From a virus, in IMG/VR virus record IMGVR_UViG_3300049629_000734, positions 1-43,768 of that record: a stretch of 43,768 bases of DNA; one strand, 5' to 3'. The notes under the pieces are model-generated. The model was given only the letters and a program-made list of their open reading frames with translations. It was not told where the DNA came from and ran no database searches. The number at the start of each line of letters is the position of its first letter. The stretch's first letter is position 1. Both the position numbers and the translations under genes were made by a program. This document shows positions 22,042 to 29,502 of this stretch, one piece after another.

Positions 22042-22266
22042 ATGTTAGCAATAACCCTTGTCTTTACTGTATTATTTGTAATAATGGCAATTGTTTTAGG
22101 TGGTTTAGTTGGTTGGACATTAAATCAATATGTCTCACAAAAACAACCATATACTTATCATCCAGAAATGTTTGATGAAAATGGTGATGTATTAGCAGAC
22201 GACCTTATAGCATTTAGATTTGAAGGTACAGAAAATATGGAAGAGGAAGAAGAAACAGAAGATTAA
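22042..22266 (+). CDS. Small membrane protein with acidic cytoplasmic tail
   Basis: 74 residues. An N-terminal helix of about 25 residues (TLVFTVLFVIMAIVLGGLVG) is followed by a soluble segment ending in a run of Glu/Asp. Single-span, C terminus probably cytoplasmic. Similar small membrane proteins occur in marine T4-like phages; the role is unknown. Confidence 0.68.
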   Translation: MLAITLVFTVLFVIMAIVLGGLVGWTLNQYVSQKQPYTYHPEMFDENGDVLADDLIAFRFEGTENMEEEEETED

Positions 22267-22269
22267 TTA

Positions 22270-22716
22270 ATGGAGTTGAAAATGAAGTTGCCACCAGACC
22301 AGTTGTTATCTGAGATTATTCAAAAGGTATCAAATTGTAAAACAAGAGACGAGAAAATAGAAATTCTTCGTCATTATGATTCCCCTGCTTTGAGAGCTAT
22401 TTTAATTTGGAACTTTGACCAAAGAGTTCAATCTGCTCTCCCAGAAGGTGAAGTCCCATACACCCCAAATGATGCTCCAATTGGAACAGAGCATACAAGA
22501 CTTGTTCAGGAATGGAGAAAGTTTAACTATTTTGTAAAAGGAGTAACTAATACTCCTCAAGCAAAAAGAGAAACTATGTTTATTCAAATGTTAGAATCTC
22601 TTCAAGAAGTTGAGGCAGAATTAATATGTCTTGTAAAAGATAAGCAATTGCATAAAAGGTATAAAGTTACTAAAGTAGTAGTTCAAGAAGCATTTCCTGA
22701 TATTGTTTGGGGATAA
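22270..22716 (+). CDS. Conserved-type T4-like cyanophage protein, unknown role
   Basis: 148 residues, mostly helical: LSEIIQKVSNCKTRDEKIEI, LRAILIWNFD, then a Pro-rich turn (PYTPNDAPIG) and two long helices. It resembles a protein family common in marine T4-like phages (possibly DUF6433), usually near speD and phoH. No catalytic motif. Soluble and probably early-expressed. Function unknown. Confidence 0.7.
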   Translation: MELKMKLPPDQLLSEIIQKVSNCKTRDEKIEILRHYDSPALRAILIWNFDQRVQSALPEGEVPYTPNDAPIGTEHTRLVQEWRKFNYFVKGVTNTPQAKRETMFIQMLESLQEVEAELICLVKDKQLHKRYKVTKVVVQEAFPDIVWG

Positions 22717-22717
22717 A

Positions 22718-22972
22718 GTGAAAAGTAAAATTAGAGTTATAAAAGAAAATTGTGATTTATCTGCAGCAAAAGATAAATCACTTCCTTTAGATTCTTACAT
22801 TGTTGAATATGACAATGGTGATGGAGTTTGTATTGATATATCACAAGGATTGCGAGTAGATATTTTTGACCATTATTATGATAGATATGGAAATGTTATT
22901 TCTATGAAATGGACTGATGGAAGGGTAAATCCAAAACTTTATAGCGAGCAACAAAAGAAAAAGAAAAAATAA
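22718..22972 (+). CDS. Small hypothetical protein
   Basis: 84 residues from GTG 22718, two bases after the previous stop; a TTG start at 22703 would overlap that gene. Beta-rich (KIRVIKENCDL, YIVEYDNGDGVCIDI) with a Lys-rich end. SH3-like or small beta-barrel fold is possible. It abuts speD directly. Confidence 0.62.
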   Translation: MKSKIRVIKENCDLSAAKDKSLPLDSYIVEYDNGDGVCIDISQGLRVDIFDHYYDRYGNVISMKWTDGRVNPKLYSEQQKKKKK

Positions 22973-23299
22973 ATGGGAAAACATTATCTACTAAATCTGT
23001 ATGGTTGTTCGTTTGTTCTTCTGGATGATGAGCGCTGTCTTATAGACCTATTGGAAAATGCAGCAGCAGCAAGTGGAGCAACAGTGGTTCAGACTGTATC
23101 TAAAAAGTTTGAACCACAAGGAGTAACTGTACTCTGTTTGTTGTCTGAAAGTCACATCAGCATTCATACTTGGCCTGAAGAAGGAAAGGCTGCAGTAGAT
23201 GTGTATACTTGTGGGGATTGTAATCCTAAGATTGGATGTGATATTATTATACAGCAGCTCTATGCACAAACCCACACTCTTAGTTACATTGAAAGGTAA
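22973..23299 (+). CDS. speD: S-adenosylmethionine decarboxylase proenzyme
   Basis: 108 residues, the short prokaryotic class. The self-cleavage motif SES-HISIHTWPE is at 58-69: Ser60 becomes the pyruvoyl group after cleavage following Glu59. His66 (in IHTWPE) and Cys80 (YTCG) are the expected processing and catalytic residues. It makes decarboxylated SAM for spermidine synthesis. Cyanophages often carry speD; polyamines may assist DNA packaging or photosystem stability. Confidence 0.95.
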   Translation: MGKHYLLNLYGCSFVLLDDERCLIDLLENAAAASGATVVQTVSKKFEPQGVTVLCLLSESHISIHTWPEEGKAAVDVYTCGDCNPKIGCDIIIQQLYAQTHTLSYIER

Positions 23300-23329
23300 A
23301 TGCTAAATAACCCTATATGGAGACTACAT

Positions 23330-23650
23330 ATGCTCTCTACCCAGTATAGACTACGCTTAGAGGCAATTTGTGCAAAGATTGTACAACATGAAGAAGTAAG
23401 TCTAGAAGATATGATCTGGGCAGAAAAACTTTCAAGAGTTAATAGAACTGCAACAACAATGTTGAGGCAAGCAAGAAGGAAAGCAGAGAATCCTGATATG
23501 CAGGAGGGTGATTTGGACGACTTCCTCAATCAATTAGATATTGGTGGATTAGGTAACGAAAGATTTGGTGTCAATAGATTTAATAATGTAGATGATATTG
23601 TAGATTTCTTCAAAGAAGATAAACCAGAAGATTGGAGACAAAGAGACTAA
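23330..23650 (+). CDS. Conserved-type cyanophage protein, unknown role
   Basis: 106 residues from ATG 23330, preceded by GGAG at 23319-23322; ATG 23300 directly after the speD stop is the alternative. Helical N-terminal half (YRLRLEAICAKIVQ, LEDMIWAEKLSRVN) and an acidic C-terminal half. No family recognised. It follows speD as in several marine T4-like phages. Confidence 0.65.
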   Translation: MLSTQYRLRLEAICAKIVQHEEVSLEDMIWAEKLSRVNRTATTMLRQARRKAENPDMQEGDLDDFLNQLDIGGLGNERFGVNRFNNVDDIVDFFKEDKPEDWRQRD

Positions 23651-23690
23651 ACTGTATAAGTAAGTAGGCATAAATTTTTGTTAAGGAATC

Positions 23691-23719
23691 CTGACAAATA
23701 CCATACATAATGTTAGAAT
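23691..23719 (+). promoter_or_regulatory. Sigma70-like promoter
   Basis: CTGACA (23691-23696), 17 bases, TAGAAT (23714-23719): 10 of 12 to consensus. Faces the small gene at 23782, which ends in its own terminator. Confidence 0.6.
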
Positions 23720-23781
23720 TATGAGGTCATACAAATGAAAGAAATTCTTTGTGATGATATTCTTTGTGCGTGGAGGTCATT

Positions 23782-23958
23782 ATGCACAATCTTATTTCTT
23801 ACAATCAACTTGCATCTTGGAATCATTTAGAAAATACAATTAGTAAATTTACTGAGGAAAACGAATTGATGAATGATTACTTTAATTGTTTAATTGAGTG
23901 TGATAATAATCAACAACAATGTAAAAAAATCTGTAGAGAGATATTAAAACAATTGTAA
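23782..23958 (+). CDS. Small hypothetical protein as single-gene unit
   Basis: 58 residues from ATG 23782, with GGAGG at 23772-23776. Helical with Cys pairs (CLIECDNN, CKKIC). It has its own promoter and strong terminator, so it is a monocistronic early-type unit, a frequent arrangement for host-takeover proteins. No family recognised. Confidence 0.65.
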   Translation: MHNLISYNQLASWNHLENTISKFTEENELMNDYFNCLIECDNNQQQCKKICREILKQL

Positions 23959-23966
23959 TGATGGTT

Positions 23967-23992
23967 GGGGGAGTTGCTCTCCCCCTTTTTTT
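23967..23992 (+). terminator. Strong rho-independent terminator
   Basis: GGGGGAG (23967-23973) pairs with CTCCCCC (23979-23985), TTGCT loop, seven T. Confidence 0.95.
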
Positions 23993-24021
23993 ATGTTAGA
24001 ATACCTGAAAAGAATTAACTT

Positions 24022-24180
24022 ATGAACAAAGAAAGAGTAAAATTAATAGTCAAAAATATGGAACTATTAATTGATTCACTTAAAAAAGAATTAAATGAAA
24101 CTGAAACTGAAGATGTAGGAGAACAAATCATAACTACAATTCCTTATGTAGAAGATTATGATGAGGTATTTTCTGGATGA
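24022..24180 (+). CDS. Small hypothetical protein
   Basis: 52 residues from ATG 24022. An N-terminal helix (VKLIVKNMELLIDSLKKEL) and an acidic tail (YVEDYDEVFSG). Its TGA overlaps the next ATG. No family recognised. Confidence 0.55.
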   Translation: MNKERVKLIVKNMELLIDSLKKELNETETEDVGEQIITTIPYVEDYDEVFSG

Positions 24181-24356
24181 GACTTAAAAAAATGTTAAAG
24201 TTGCTCAAAGAAGCAACAAAAAATAATGGGTCAATCTATACTCAAGCAGAATTAAATTATATGAATAATCAACTTGAAGTGATTGAAAGCGAATTAAAAA
24301 AATTAGAACATAGAGACTATAAAGGATTTGGAAAAAAGTATGAAACCAATAGTTAA
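24177..24356 (+). CDS. Small helical hypothetical protein
   Basis: 59 residues from ATG 24177 (ATGA overlap). Two helices with heptad-like leucines (LKKMLKLLKEATKN and MNNQLEVIESELKKLE), so a short coiled coil is likely. It overlaps the thyX start by 17 bases, indicating translational coupling. Confidence 0.55.
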   Translation: MRLKKMLKLLKEATKNNGSIYTQAELNYMNNQLEVIESELKKLEHRDYKGFGKKYETNS

Positions 24357-24981
24357 ATTTGTTAGTGTAACTCCAGATGCAGAAAAGGCTATGGCATATA
24401 TTGCCAGAGTTTCTAATCCATCAAATCAGGATAATGACAATTATGCAGGTCTTCTGAAGTATTGTATTAAGCACCAACACTGGTCTGTGTTTGAGCAGTC
24501 ACACATGTCCCTTGAGATTGAAACTACAAGGGGAATTGCTGCACAGATTTTGAGGCATAGGAGTTTTACATTCCAAGAGTTTTCTCAAAGGTATGCTGAT
24601 ACAAATCTTCTTTCTGAACATATTCCTATCCCAGATTTGCGTAGGCAAGACACAAAGAATCGTCAAAACTCAATTGATGACATCTCTGAGTATGTAAAAT
24701 TAAAACTTCAAGGAGAAATTTCAGGGCATTTTATTGCATCTAAAAATCTTTATAATCGTCTTTTGGAAGCAGGAGTTGCTAAAGAATGTGCAAGGTTTGT
24801 TCTACCTCTTGCAACACCAACAAGAATTTACATGACTGGTTCTTGTAGGAGTTGGGTACATTACATTCAACTTAGAGAAAAGAATGGGACTCAAAAAGAA
24901 CATATGGATATTGCTCTTGAGTGTAAGAAAATATTCATTGAACAATTCCCATCAGTATCAGAAGCTCTTGAATGGGTCTAA
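24340..24981 (+). CDS. thyX: Flavin-dependent thymidylate synthase ThyX
   Basis: 213 residues from ATG 24340. The ThyX signature RHRSFTFQEFSQRY is at residues 72-85 (RHRx7S), and the nucleotide-binding Arg-rich segment WVHYIQLR lies near the C terminus. It methylates dUMP with methylenetetrahydrofolate using FAD and NADPH and supplies dTMP for phage DNA. Length matches the family. The TAA is part of a late-like motif TCTAAATA (24977-24984). Confidence 0.96.
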   Translation: MKPIVKFVSVTPDAEKAMAYIARVSNPSNQDNDNYAGLLKYCIKHQHWSVFEQSHMSLEIETTRGIAAQILRHRSFTFQEFSQRYADTNLLSEHIPIPDLRRQDTKNRQNSIDDISEYVKLKLQGEISGHFIASKNLYNRLLEAGVAKECARFVLPLATPTRIYMTGSCRSWVHYIQLREKNGTQKEHMDIALECKKIFIEQFPSVSEALEWV

Positions 24982-25006
24982 ATAAATTATCTTGAATTTG
25001 TAACTT

Positions 25007-25249
25007 ATGGCATTATATCCCATTATCCATGTAGAAACTGGTGAAAAAAAAGTAGTTGAAATGAGTGTTCATGACATTATGGAATGGTATAAAGACAATC
25101 CTGAATGGAAAAGGGATTGGTCTGAAGGATGTGCAACTCCAGGAGAGGTTGGTGATTGGCGTAACAAGTTAATCAGCAAGAGACCTGGATGGAATGACGT
25201 TCTCGAAAAGGCATCAAAAGCACCTGGATCACGAGTAAAAAAAATCTAA
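25007..25249 (+). CDS. Conserved-type cyanophage protein preceding phoH
   Basis: 80 residues. The N terminus (YPIIHVETGEKK) is like a FmdB-type zinc-ribbon hairpin but without its cysteines; the middle is Trp-rich (WYKDNPEWKRDW). It is fused by a one-base overlap to phoH. Function unknown. Confidence 0.65.
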   Translation: MALYPIIHVETGEKKVVEMSVHDIMEWYKDNPEWKRDWSEGCATPGEVGDWRNKLISKRPGWNDVLEKASKAPGSRVKKI

Positions 25250-26010
25250 TGGCAAGAAACAGAAGAAGAAACACAGGAGATTCTCCTATTGGTATTGGCA
25301 CTACAGCAAGAAACAGGAAAAAGAAAAAACCAATTAGTGCAGAAAGTTTAGTTGATATTCAACCATTAACTGCAAATCAAAAGATACTTTTTGAGTCTTA
25401 CAAACAAGATAAGCACTTGTTTGTTTATGGTTGTGCTGGAACTGGTAAAACATTTTGTGCATTATATTTGGCACTCAAGGATGTTCTTGATGAATTAACA
25501 CCATATGATAAAATTGTTATTGTAAGGTCACTTGTGTCTACAAGGGAAATTGGGTTTCTTCCTGGAGACCATGAAGACAAATCAAGTCTTTATCAGATTC
25601 CATACAAGAATATGGTAAAGTATATGTTTGAACTCTCAAGTGATTCTGAGTTTGAAATGCTTTATGGCAATCTTAAGTCTCAAGAAACAGTTACTTTTTG
25701 GAGCACATCATTCATTAGAGGAACTACTTTAGACAACTCTATTATCATTGTAGATGAAAGTCAGAACCTTAATTTCCACGAGCTTGATTCTATTATCACT
25801 CGTGTTGGTGATAACTCAAGGATTGTATTTTGTGGTGATGCTACACAATCTGATTTAACTAGAAATAACGAAAAGGATGGTATCCTAAACTTTATGAAAA
25901 TTATTCAAAGAATGCCTGAGTTTGAATCAATTGAGTTTGGTGTAGAAGATATTGTCAGGTCTGGATTAGTCAAGTCTTACATTGTGAATAAAATGGCAGC
26001 TGGATTTTAA
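25249..26010 (+). CDS. phoH: PhoH-like P-loop ATPase
   Basis: 253 residues. A basic N-terminal extension (about 30 residues) precedes the ATPase: Walker A GCAGTGKT at 61-68 and Walker B IIIVDESQN around 165-173, then GDATQSDL as in PhoH proteins. PhoH family members are RNA/DNA-associated ATPases linked in bacteria to phosphate stress. It is near-universal in cyanophages; its phage role is unsettled. No Pho-box-like element was seen near it, in contrast to pstS. Confidence 0.93.
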   Translation: MARNRRRNTGDSPIGIGTTARNRKKKKPISAESLVDIQPLTANQKILFESYKQDKHLFVYGCAGTGKTFCALYLALKDVLDELTPYDKIVIVRSLVSTREIGFLPGDHEDKSSLYQIPYKNMVKYMFELSSDSEFEMLYGNLKSQETVTFWSTSFIRGTTLDNSIIIVDESQNLNFHELDSIITRVGDNSRIVFCGDATQSDLTRNNEKDGILNFMKIIQRMPEFESIEFGVEDIVRSGLVKSYIVNKMAAGF

Positions 26011-26687
26011 TGTTTAGACATATTGATATGAATCTTCCCAAGTTAGAAAGGGAAGAAATTGATGGGGTAAGATATTATAAACTACCTGGAGAGGATAAAC
26101 TTTCCAGGTTAGTTTCTATTACATCAGTTACAAGTTTTCATAATAGACATATTTTTGAAAACTGGCGAAAGAAAGTTGGAGAAGAAGAAGCAAACAGAAT
26201 TAATAAGAAAGCAACAAGTCGTGGTACTGATTTGCACTCTTTAGTAGAAAATTATCTTCTTAATGAACATCTTCCAGAAGTTCAACCAATTTCAAATTTT
26301 CTATTCAAAATTGCTAAGGAAAAACTTGGCAACATAAATAACATTCATGCTCTTGAAAGTTCTCTTTATAGCAAACAGTTAGGCATTGCAGGAACTGTAG
26401 ATTGTATTGCTGAATATAATGGTGAACTGGCAGTCATAGATTTCAAGACATCTAAAAAACCAAAACCAAAAAATTGGGTTGAACATTATTTTGTTCAGTG
26501 TGCTGCATATGCTTGTATGTTTTATGAAATTACAGGCATCCCAGTTAAGAAACTGGTCATCTTAATGGCATGTGAAGATGGGGATTGCGTTGTCTATGAA
26601 GAGTATGATAAAATGAAGTATATTAGGTTACTAAATGATTACATTAGAGAATTTGTTCAATCTAAACTACAAGAATATGGAAGATAA
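26010..26687 (+). CDS. RecB/MGME1-like PD-(D/E)XK exonuclease
   Basis: 225 residues. The nuclease core is visible as RGTDLH (71-76), Glu116, Asp131 (GTVDCI) and DFKTSKK with Asp144 and Lys146. This is the RecB-type PD-(D/E)XK arrangement also found in mitochondrial genome maintenance exonuclease 1. Expected activity is metal-dependent trimming of single-stranded DNA ends, in phage recombination or host DNA breakdown. The gene overlaps gene 33 by 11 bases. Confidence 0.82.
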   Translation: MFRHIDMNLPKLEREEIDGVRYYKLPGEDKLSRLVSITSVTSFHNRHIFENWRKKVGEEEANRINKKATSRGTDLHSLVENYLLNEHLPEVQPISNFLFKIAKEKLGNINNIHALESSLYSKQLGIAGTVDCIAEYNGELAVIDFKTSKKPKPKNWVEHYFVQCAAYACMFYEITGIPVKKLVILMACEDGDCVVYEEYDKMKYIRLLNDYIREFVQSKLQEYGR

Positions 26688-26934
26688 ATTAAAAGACGCA
26701 TTAGAACTAAAGTTCCTATGTCCAGCAAAGTTTTCTCAAATCATAGAAGAACTTGTGAAGACAAACGAAGAAATGAATTACATAGATGCTATAGTTCATT
26801 ACTGCGAAGAGAATGGATTGGAAGTAGATTCTGTATCTAAACTTATTAGCAAACCACTAAAAGAAAAAATTAAGTGTGATGCTATCAACTTAAACTTTTT
26901 GAAAAGAACATCCAGAGCTAAACTTTTGATATGA
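26677..26934 (+). CDS. 33: Late transcription co-activator gp33
   Basis: 85 residues from ATG 26677. Compared with T4 gp33 (112 residues) it lacks N-terminal residues but keeps the helical core that binds the RNA polymerase beta flap and the hydrophobic C terminus (LNFLKRTSRAKLLI) that contacts the sliding clamp. It links clamp and polymerase for transcription from the TATAAATA promoters seen in this window. Gene order exonuclease-33-59-x-32 is typical of cyanomyoviruses. Confidence 0.8.
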   Translation: MEDKLKDALELKFLCPAKFSQIIEELVKTNEEMNYIDAIVHYCEENGLEVDSVSKLISKPLKEKIKCDAINLNFLKRTSRAKLLI

Positions 26935-27521
26935 CCTCCTTTGATGCTTATAAAACTTACCTTGCACTGAAGAACCACTTTAGTAAACCAAAGTATGACT
27001 ACTTCAAATATGCAGGTAAGTCCAGAGCATCAGTAGAAACATTTAACAAACGTAAAGATAAGTATTGGTTTGAGAGAATTAGTAGACAAAAAAATGACCA
27101 GGAAATAAAAGATTTCTTTGTTGCTAATTTTGTGAAAAGTGATAATCCACAGTCAATGTGGATTGGGCAATTGATGCGTGAAGGTGAGGACTGTTATAAG
27201 GAATGGTCTAAAAGACAACAAAGTTTGTCTTACATTTTTAAACAAGAGTCAGAAGATTTGTTGTCATCAGGAACCATAGATGAGATTCTTGATGCCTCAA
27301 GGCAACATCCAATCATTCTTAAAATGTTCCTGAGCGGGAAAATTAGTATAGAAACACTAGTGGTTTGGGATAAAATTTTCCTGTTCAGGAACAATTTTGA
27401 TAAGCAACTTTTGGACCCTGTGTGGGAGATAGTGTCTTTAAAGATACAGAAGTATTCTTTGTTTCTAAATATCAGTATACAGGATTACAAAAAAATGTTG
27501 AGAAACATTGTAGAGGGGTAA
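26931..27521 (+). CDS. 59: Helicase loader gp59
   Basis: 196 residues, near T4 gp59 (217). The all-helical pattern, N-terminal FDAYKTYLALKNHF and the basic KSRASVETFNKRKDKYWFER segment match T4-like loader proteins. It loads the replicative helicase gp41 on gp32-coated forks. ATGA overlap with gene 33. Confidence 0.85.
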   Translation: MTSFDAYKTYLALKNHFSKPKYDYFKYAGKSRASVETFNKRKDKYWFERISRQKNDQEIKDFFVANFVKSDNPQSMWIGQLMREGEDCYKEWSKRQQSLSYIFKQESEDLLSSGTIDEILDASRQHPIILKMFLSGKISIETLVVWDKIFLFRNNFDKQLLDPVWEIVSLKIQKYSLFLNISIQDYKKMLRNIVEG

Positions 27522-27522
27522 T

Positions 27523-27858
27523 ATGGCCTTCTTTGATTCAGAAATAGTTCAGAACGAATTAAAAACTATAGAAAATCTTCAAAGGCATTTGACCAGAGGA
27601 GTTTTGAGACTACCAATAATGTCAAAGGCAGAAAAGCTTGAGCATGTAAATTTGTTATCTGAACTATTAGAGAAACAAAAAATCCTGTATACCAGATTGT
27701 CATTGTCAGATGACCCTCAAGCCATAGAAAAAAAGAATGAAATTATTGAATCATCTAAACTTTTAGGTTATGGCAACCCTTCAAATATGAATCTGGTTTT
27801 TGAAAATATGCAAAAGGTTATTGCCAGACTCAAGAAAGAAGCAGAGGTTGACAAGTAA
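27523..27858 (+). CDS. DUF1825-like protein between gp59 and gp32
   Basis: 111 residues. The N terminus MAFFDSEIVQNEL closely resembles the start of a short cyanobacterial family I recall as DUF1825 (FFDSEIVQ), followed by long helices (LQRHLTRGVL, KAEKLEHVNLLSELLEK). It is placed between two replication genes, so a role in replication or recombination is likely, and it may be of host origin. The gp32 promoter -35 lies in its last codons. Confidence 0.65.
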   Translation: MAFFDSEIVQNELKTIENLQRHLTRGVLRLPIMSKAEKLEHVNLLSELLEKQKILYTRLSLSDDPQAIEKKNEIIESSKLLGYGNPSNMNLVFENMQKVIARLKKEAEVDK

Positions 27859-27876
27859 CCTTTGTTTTGTTATGAT
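27848..27876 (+). promoter_or_regulatory. Sigma70-type promoter of gene 32
   Basis: TTGACA (27848-27853) and TATGAT (27871-27876), 17-base spacer, 11 of 12 to consensus. Transcripts would begin near 27883 and carry a 40-base leader. Confidence 0.85.
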
Positions 27877-27890
27877 GTCTGTGGATAACT

Positions 27891-27917
27891 AATCCAATCA
27901 ATCCAACTAATCCGAGG
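27891..27917 (+). repeat. AATCC repeats in gene 32 leader
   Basis: Three AATCC units (27891, 27900, 27909) at 9-base spacing form an unstructured A/C-rich leader just before the GAGG ribosome site (27914-27917). T4 gp32 represses its own mRNA by cooperative binding to an unstructured leader; this could be the equivalent operator. Inference. Confidence 0.4.
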
Positions 27918-27924
27918 TAATCTA

Positions 27925-28839
27925 ATGTCTTTTTCGGACCTTAAGAAAAAATCAAGTCTTGGTTCACTCACTTCTAAACTGGTTCAAGAAGTTGAGAAAA
28001 TGAATTCAAGCAGTGGTTCTACAGATGAACGTCTGTGGCGACCTGAAGTGGATAAAGCAGGCAATGGGTTTGCTGTTATTCGTTTTCTTCCTGCACCATT
28101 GGGTGAGGAACTTCCTTGGGCAAAGGTTTATACCCATGCCTTTCAAGGTTCTGGTGGATGGTTTATTGACAACTGTCTGACCACACTGAATCAAAACTGT
28201 CCTGTATGTGAGGCAAACAGGGAACTGTGGAACACAGGAAGTAAAGCAAATCAAGATATTGTTCGTGATCGTAAGCGCAAACTGTCTTACTATTCCAACA
28301 TCTATGTTGTTCAGGACAAAACACATCCTGAAAATGAAGGAAAGGTATTCCTTTATAAGTTTGGCAAAAAAATCTTTGATAAGATTACTGCAGCAATGCA
28401 ACCAGAGTTTGATGATGAAACTCCCATTGACCCATTTGATTTTTGGAAAGGTGCTAATTTCAAACTGAAAATCACCAAGAAAGATGGGTATTGGAACTAT
28501 GACAAGTCAGAGTTTGGTAGTTCAGAACCACTCTTTGATGATGATGATGTTATGGAAGCAGTCTGGAAAAAGACTTATTCTCTTGCTGAATTTACTGATG
28601 CAGAGAAGATGAAAACCTATGAACAGTTGAACACTCGTCTGAAAGCTGTTCTTGGTAAGAAACCAGTTCAACAAGATGAATCATTTGATGATGAAGATGA
28701 TGAACGTGGTCCTGTTCCTACTAATGAAGAACTACTGCAGGGAAAATCTGGTGGAACTCGCTCACAAAAGAGTTCTGTATCTTCTAATGAAGATGATGAT
28801 GACACCCTTGCATACTTTGCCAGGTTGGCTGAAGAGTGA
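27925..28839 (+). CDS. 32: Single-stranded DNA-binding protein gp32
   Basis: 304 residues, T4 gp32 is 301. The basic N terminus (SFSDLKKKSSLGSLTSKL) mediates cooperativity. The zinc site is His71, Cys84, Cys92, Cys95, in the same order as T4 His64/Cys77/Cys87/Cys90. The OB core follows, and the last 40 residues are strongly acidic (DEDDERG, NEDDDDTL) for recruiting replication proteins. It has its own early-type promoter and a terminator that lies within the convergent gene 53. Confidence 0.96.
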   Translation: MSFSDLKKKSSLGSLTSKLVQEVEKMNSSSGSTDERLWRPEVDKAGNGFAVIRFLPAPLGEELPWAKVYTHAFQGSGGWFIDNCLTTLNQNCPVCEANRELWNTGSKANQDIVRDRKRKLSYYSNIYVVQDKTHPENEGKVFLYKFGKKIFDKITAAMQPEFDDETPIDPFDFWKGANFKLKITKKDGYWNYDKSEFGSSEPLFDDDDVMEAVWKKTYSLAEFTDAEKMKTYEQLNTRLKAVLGKKPVQQDESFDDEDDERGPVPTNEELLQGKSGGTRSQKSSVSSNEDDDDTLAYFARLAEE

Positions 28840-29502
28840 TTATCTTGGGGAGAGGACTCTTAAGTTCTCTCCCTTTTTAGTGTTGTCATTAATATATTGA
28901 GAAGAGAATCCATAAGACATAATAGTTCTTAAATCATCAAGAGCAGCTTGTAAGAATCTTGGTCTTAAAAGATAAATGTTTCTCTTCTTATCATTCTGTG
29001 CAATCTCATACTCATAGATACTGACAAGTTTAACTGGAGTTTCTGTAATGGTTAAGTTTGTTCTTTCATCATAGTAAGTTACAGAAAAATTAGAATCCAC
29101 AATTTTGCCTGCAGGAACAATCAGTCTTCCTCTTGAATCAGACAAAGGAGTTGTTTCATAATGATGTGGTGATGCTAACTCTGCTTCTGTATATTTTCTT
29201 TCTAAGTAATCAGTAAACTCTGAATCAGACAGTGGCCATTCAGTTCTTACATTTAGGATATTGTTGGAGATTAAAACTAACCAATCATAGGTAGGACTTC
29301 CATAAGTTTTTTCTGCTACTTGTTCTGGTCGCTCTTCACCAATAATTTTATACTTGGTGAACACAGTTGCAGACTGGAAAAAGTCATCACGAATCTTTGC
29401 TCTACGAAAAAGATTTTTGACTCTTGCATAATCATATGAAGAGTTTCTGTTTGGATTTTGTGACTGATAAAGTAAGTCTGATACTTCTCTGAAATACGTC
29501 AT
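28840..29502 (-). CDS. 53: Baseplate wedge protein gp53
   Basis: 220 residues (T4 gp53: 196). The N-terminal part has the family's tyrosine-rich DLLYQS...SYDYARVKNLFRRAK segment, then GEERPEQVAEKTYGSPTYDWLVL, a conserved wedge motif in T4-like gp53 proteins. It joins the inner baseplate wedge. It is the last gene of the minus-strand structural operon and overlaps gp48 by one base. Its 3' end carries the gene 32 terminator. Confidence 0.92.
   Translation of the reverse strand: MTYFREVSDLLYQSQNPNRNSSYDYARVKNLFRRAKIRDDFFQSATVFTKYKIIGEERPEQVAEKTYGSPTYDWLVLISNNILNVRTEWPLSDSEFTDYLERKYTEAELASPHHYETTPLSDSRGRLIVPAGKIVDSNFSVTYYDERTNLTITETPVKLVSIYEYEIAQNDKKRNIYLLRPRFLQAALDDLRTIMSYGFSSQYINDNTKKGENLRVLSPR
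28848..28878 (+). terminator. Rho-independent terminator of gene 32, inside gene 53
   Basis: 28848-28857 pairs with 28864-28873 (10 bp, one G-T), six-base loop, TTTTT. The same bases encode the C-terminal residues of gp53 on the other strand. Confidence 0.88.

Noticed and set aside
26333-26340. Late promoter CATAAATA inside the exonuclease gene
   Set aside because: It is 340 bases from the next start and within coding DNA of AT-rich composition; chance match likely.
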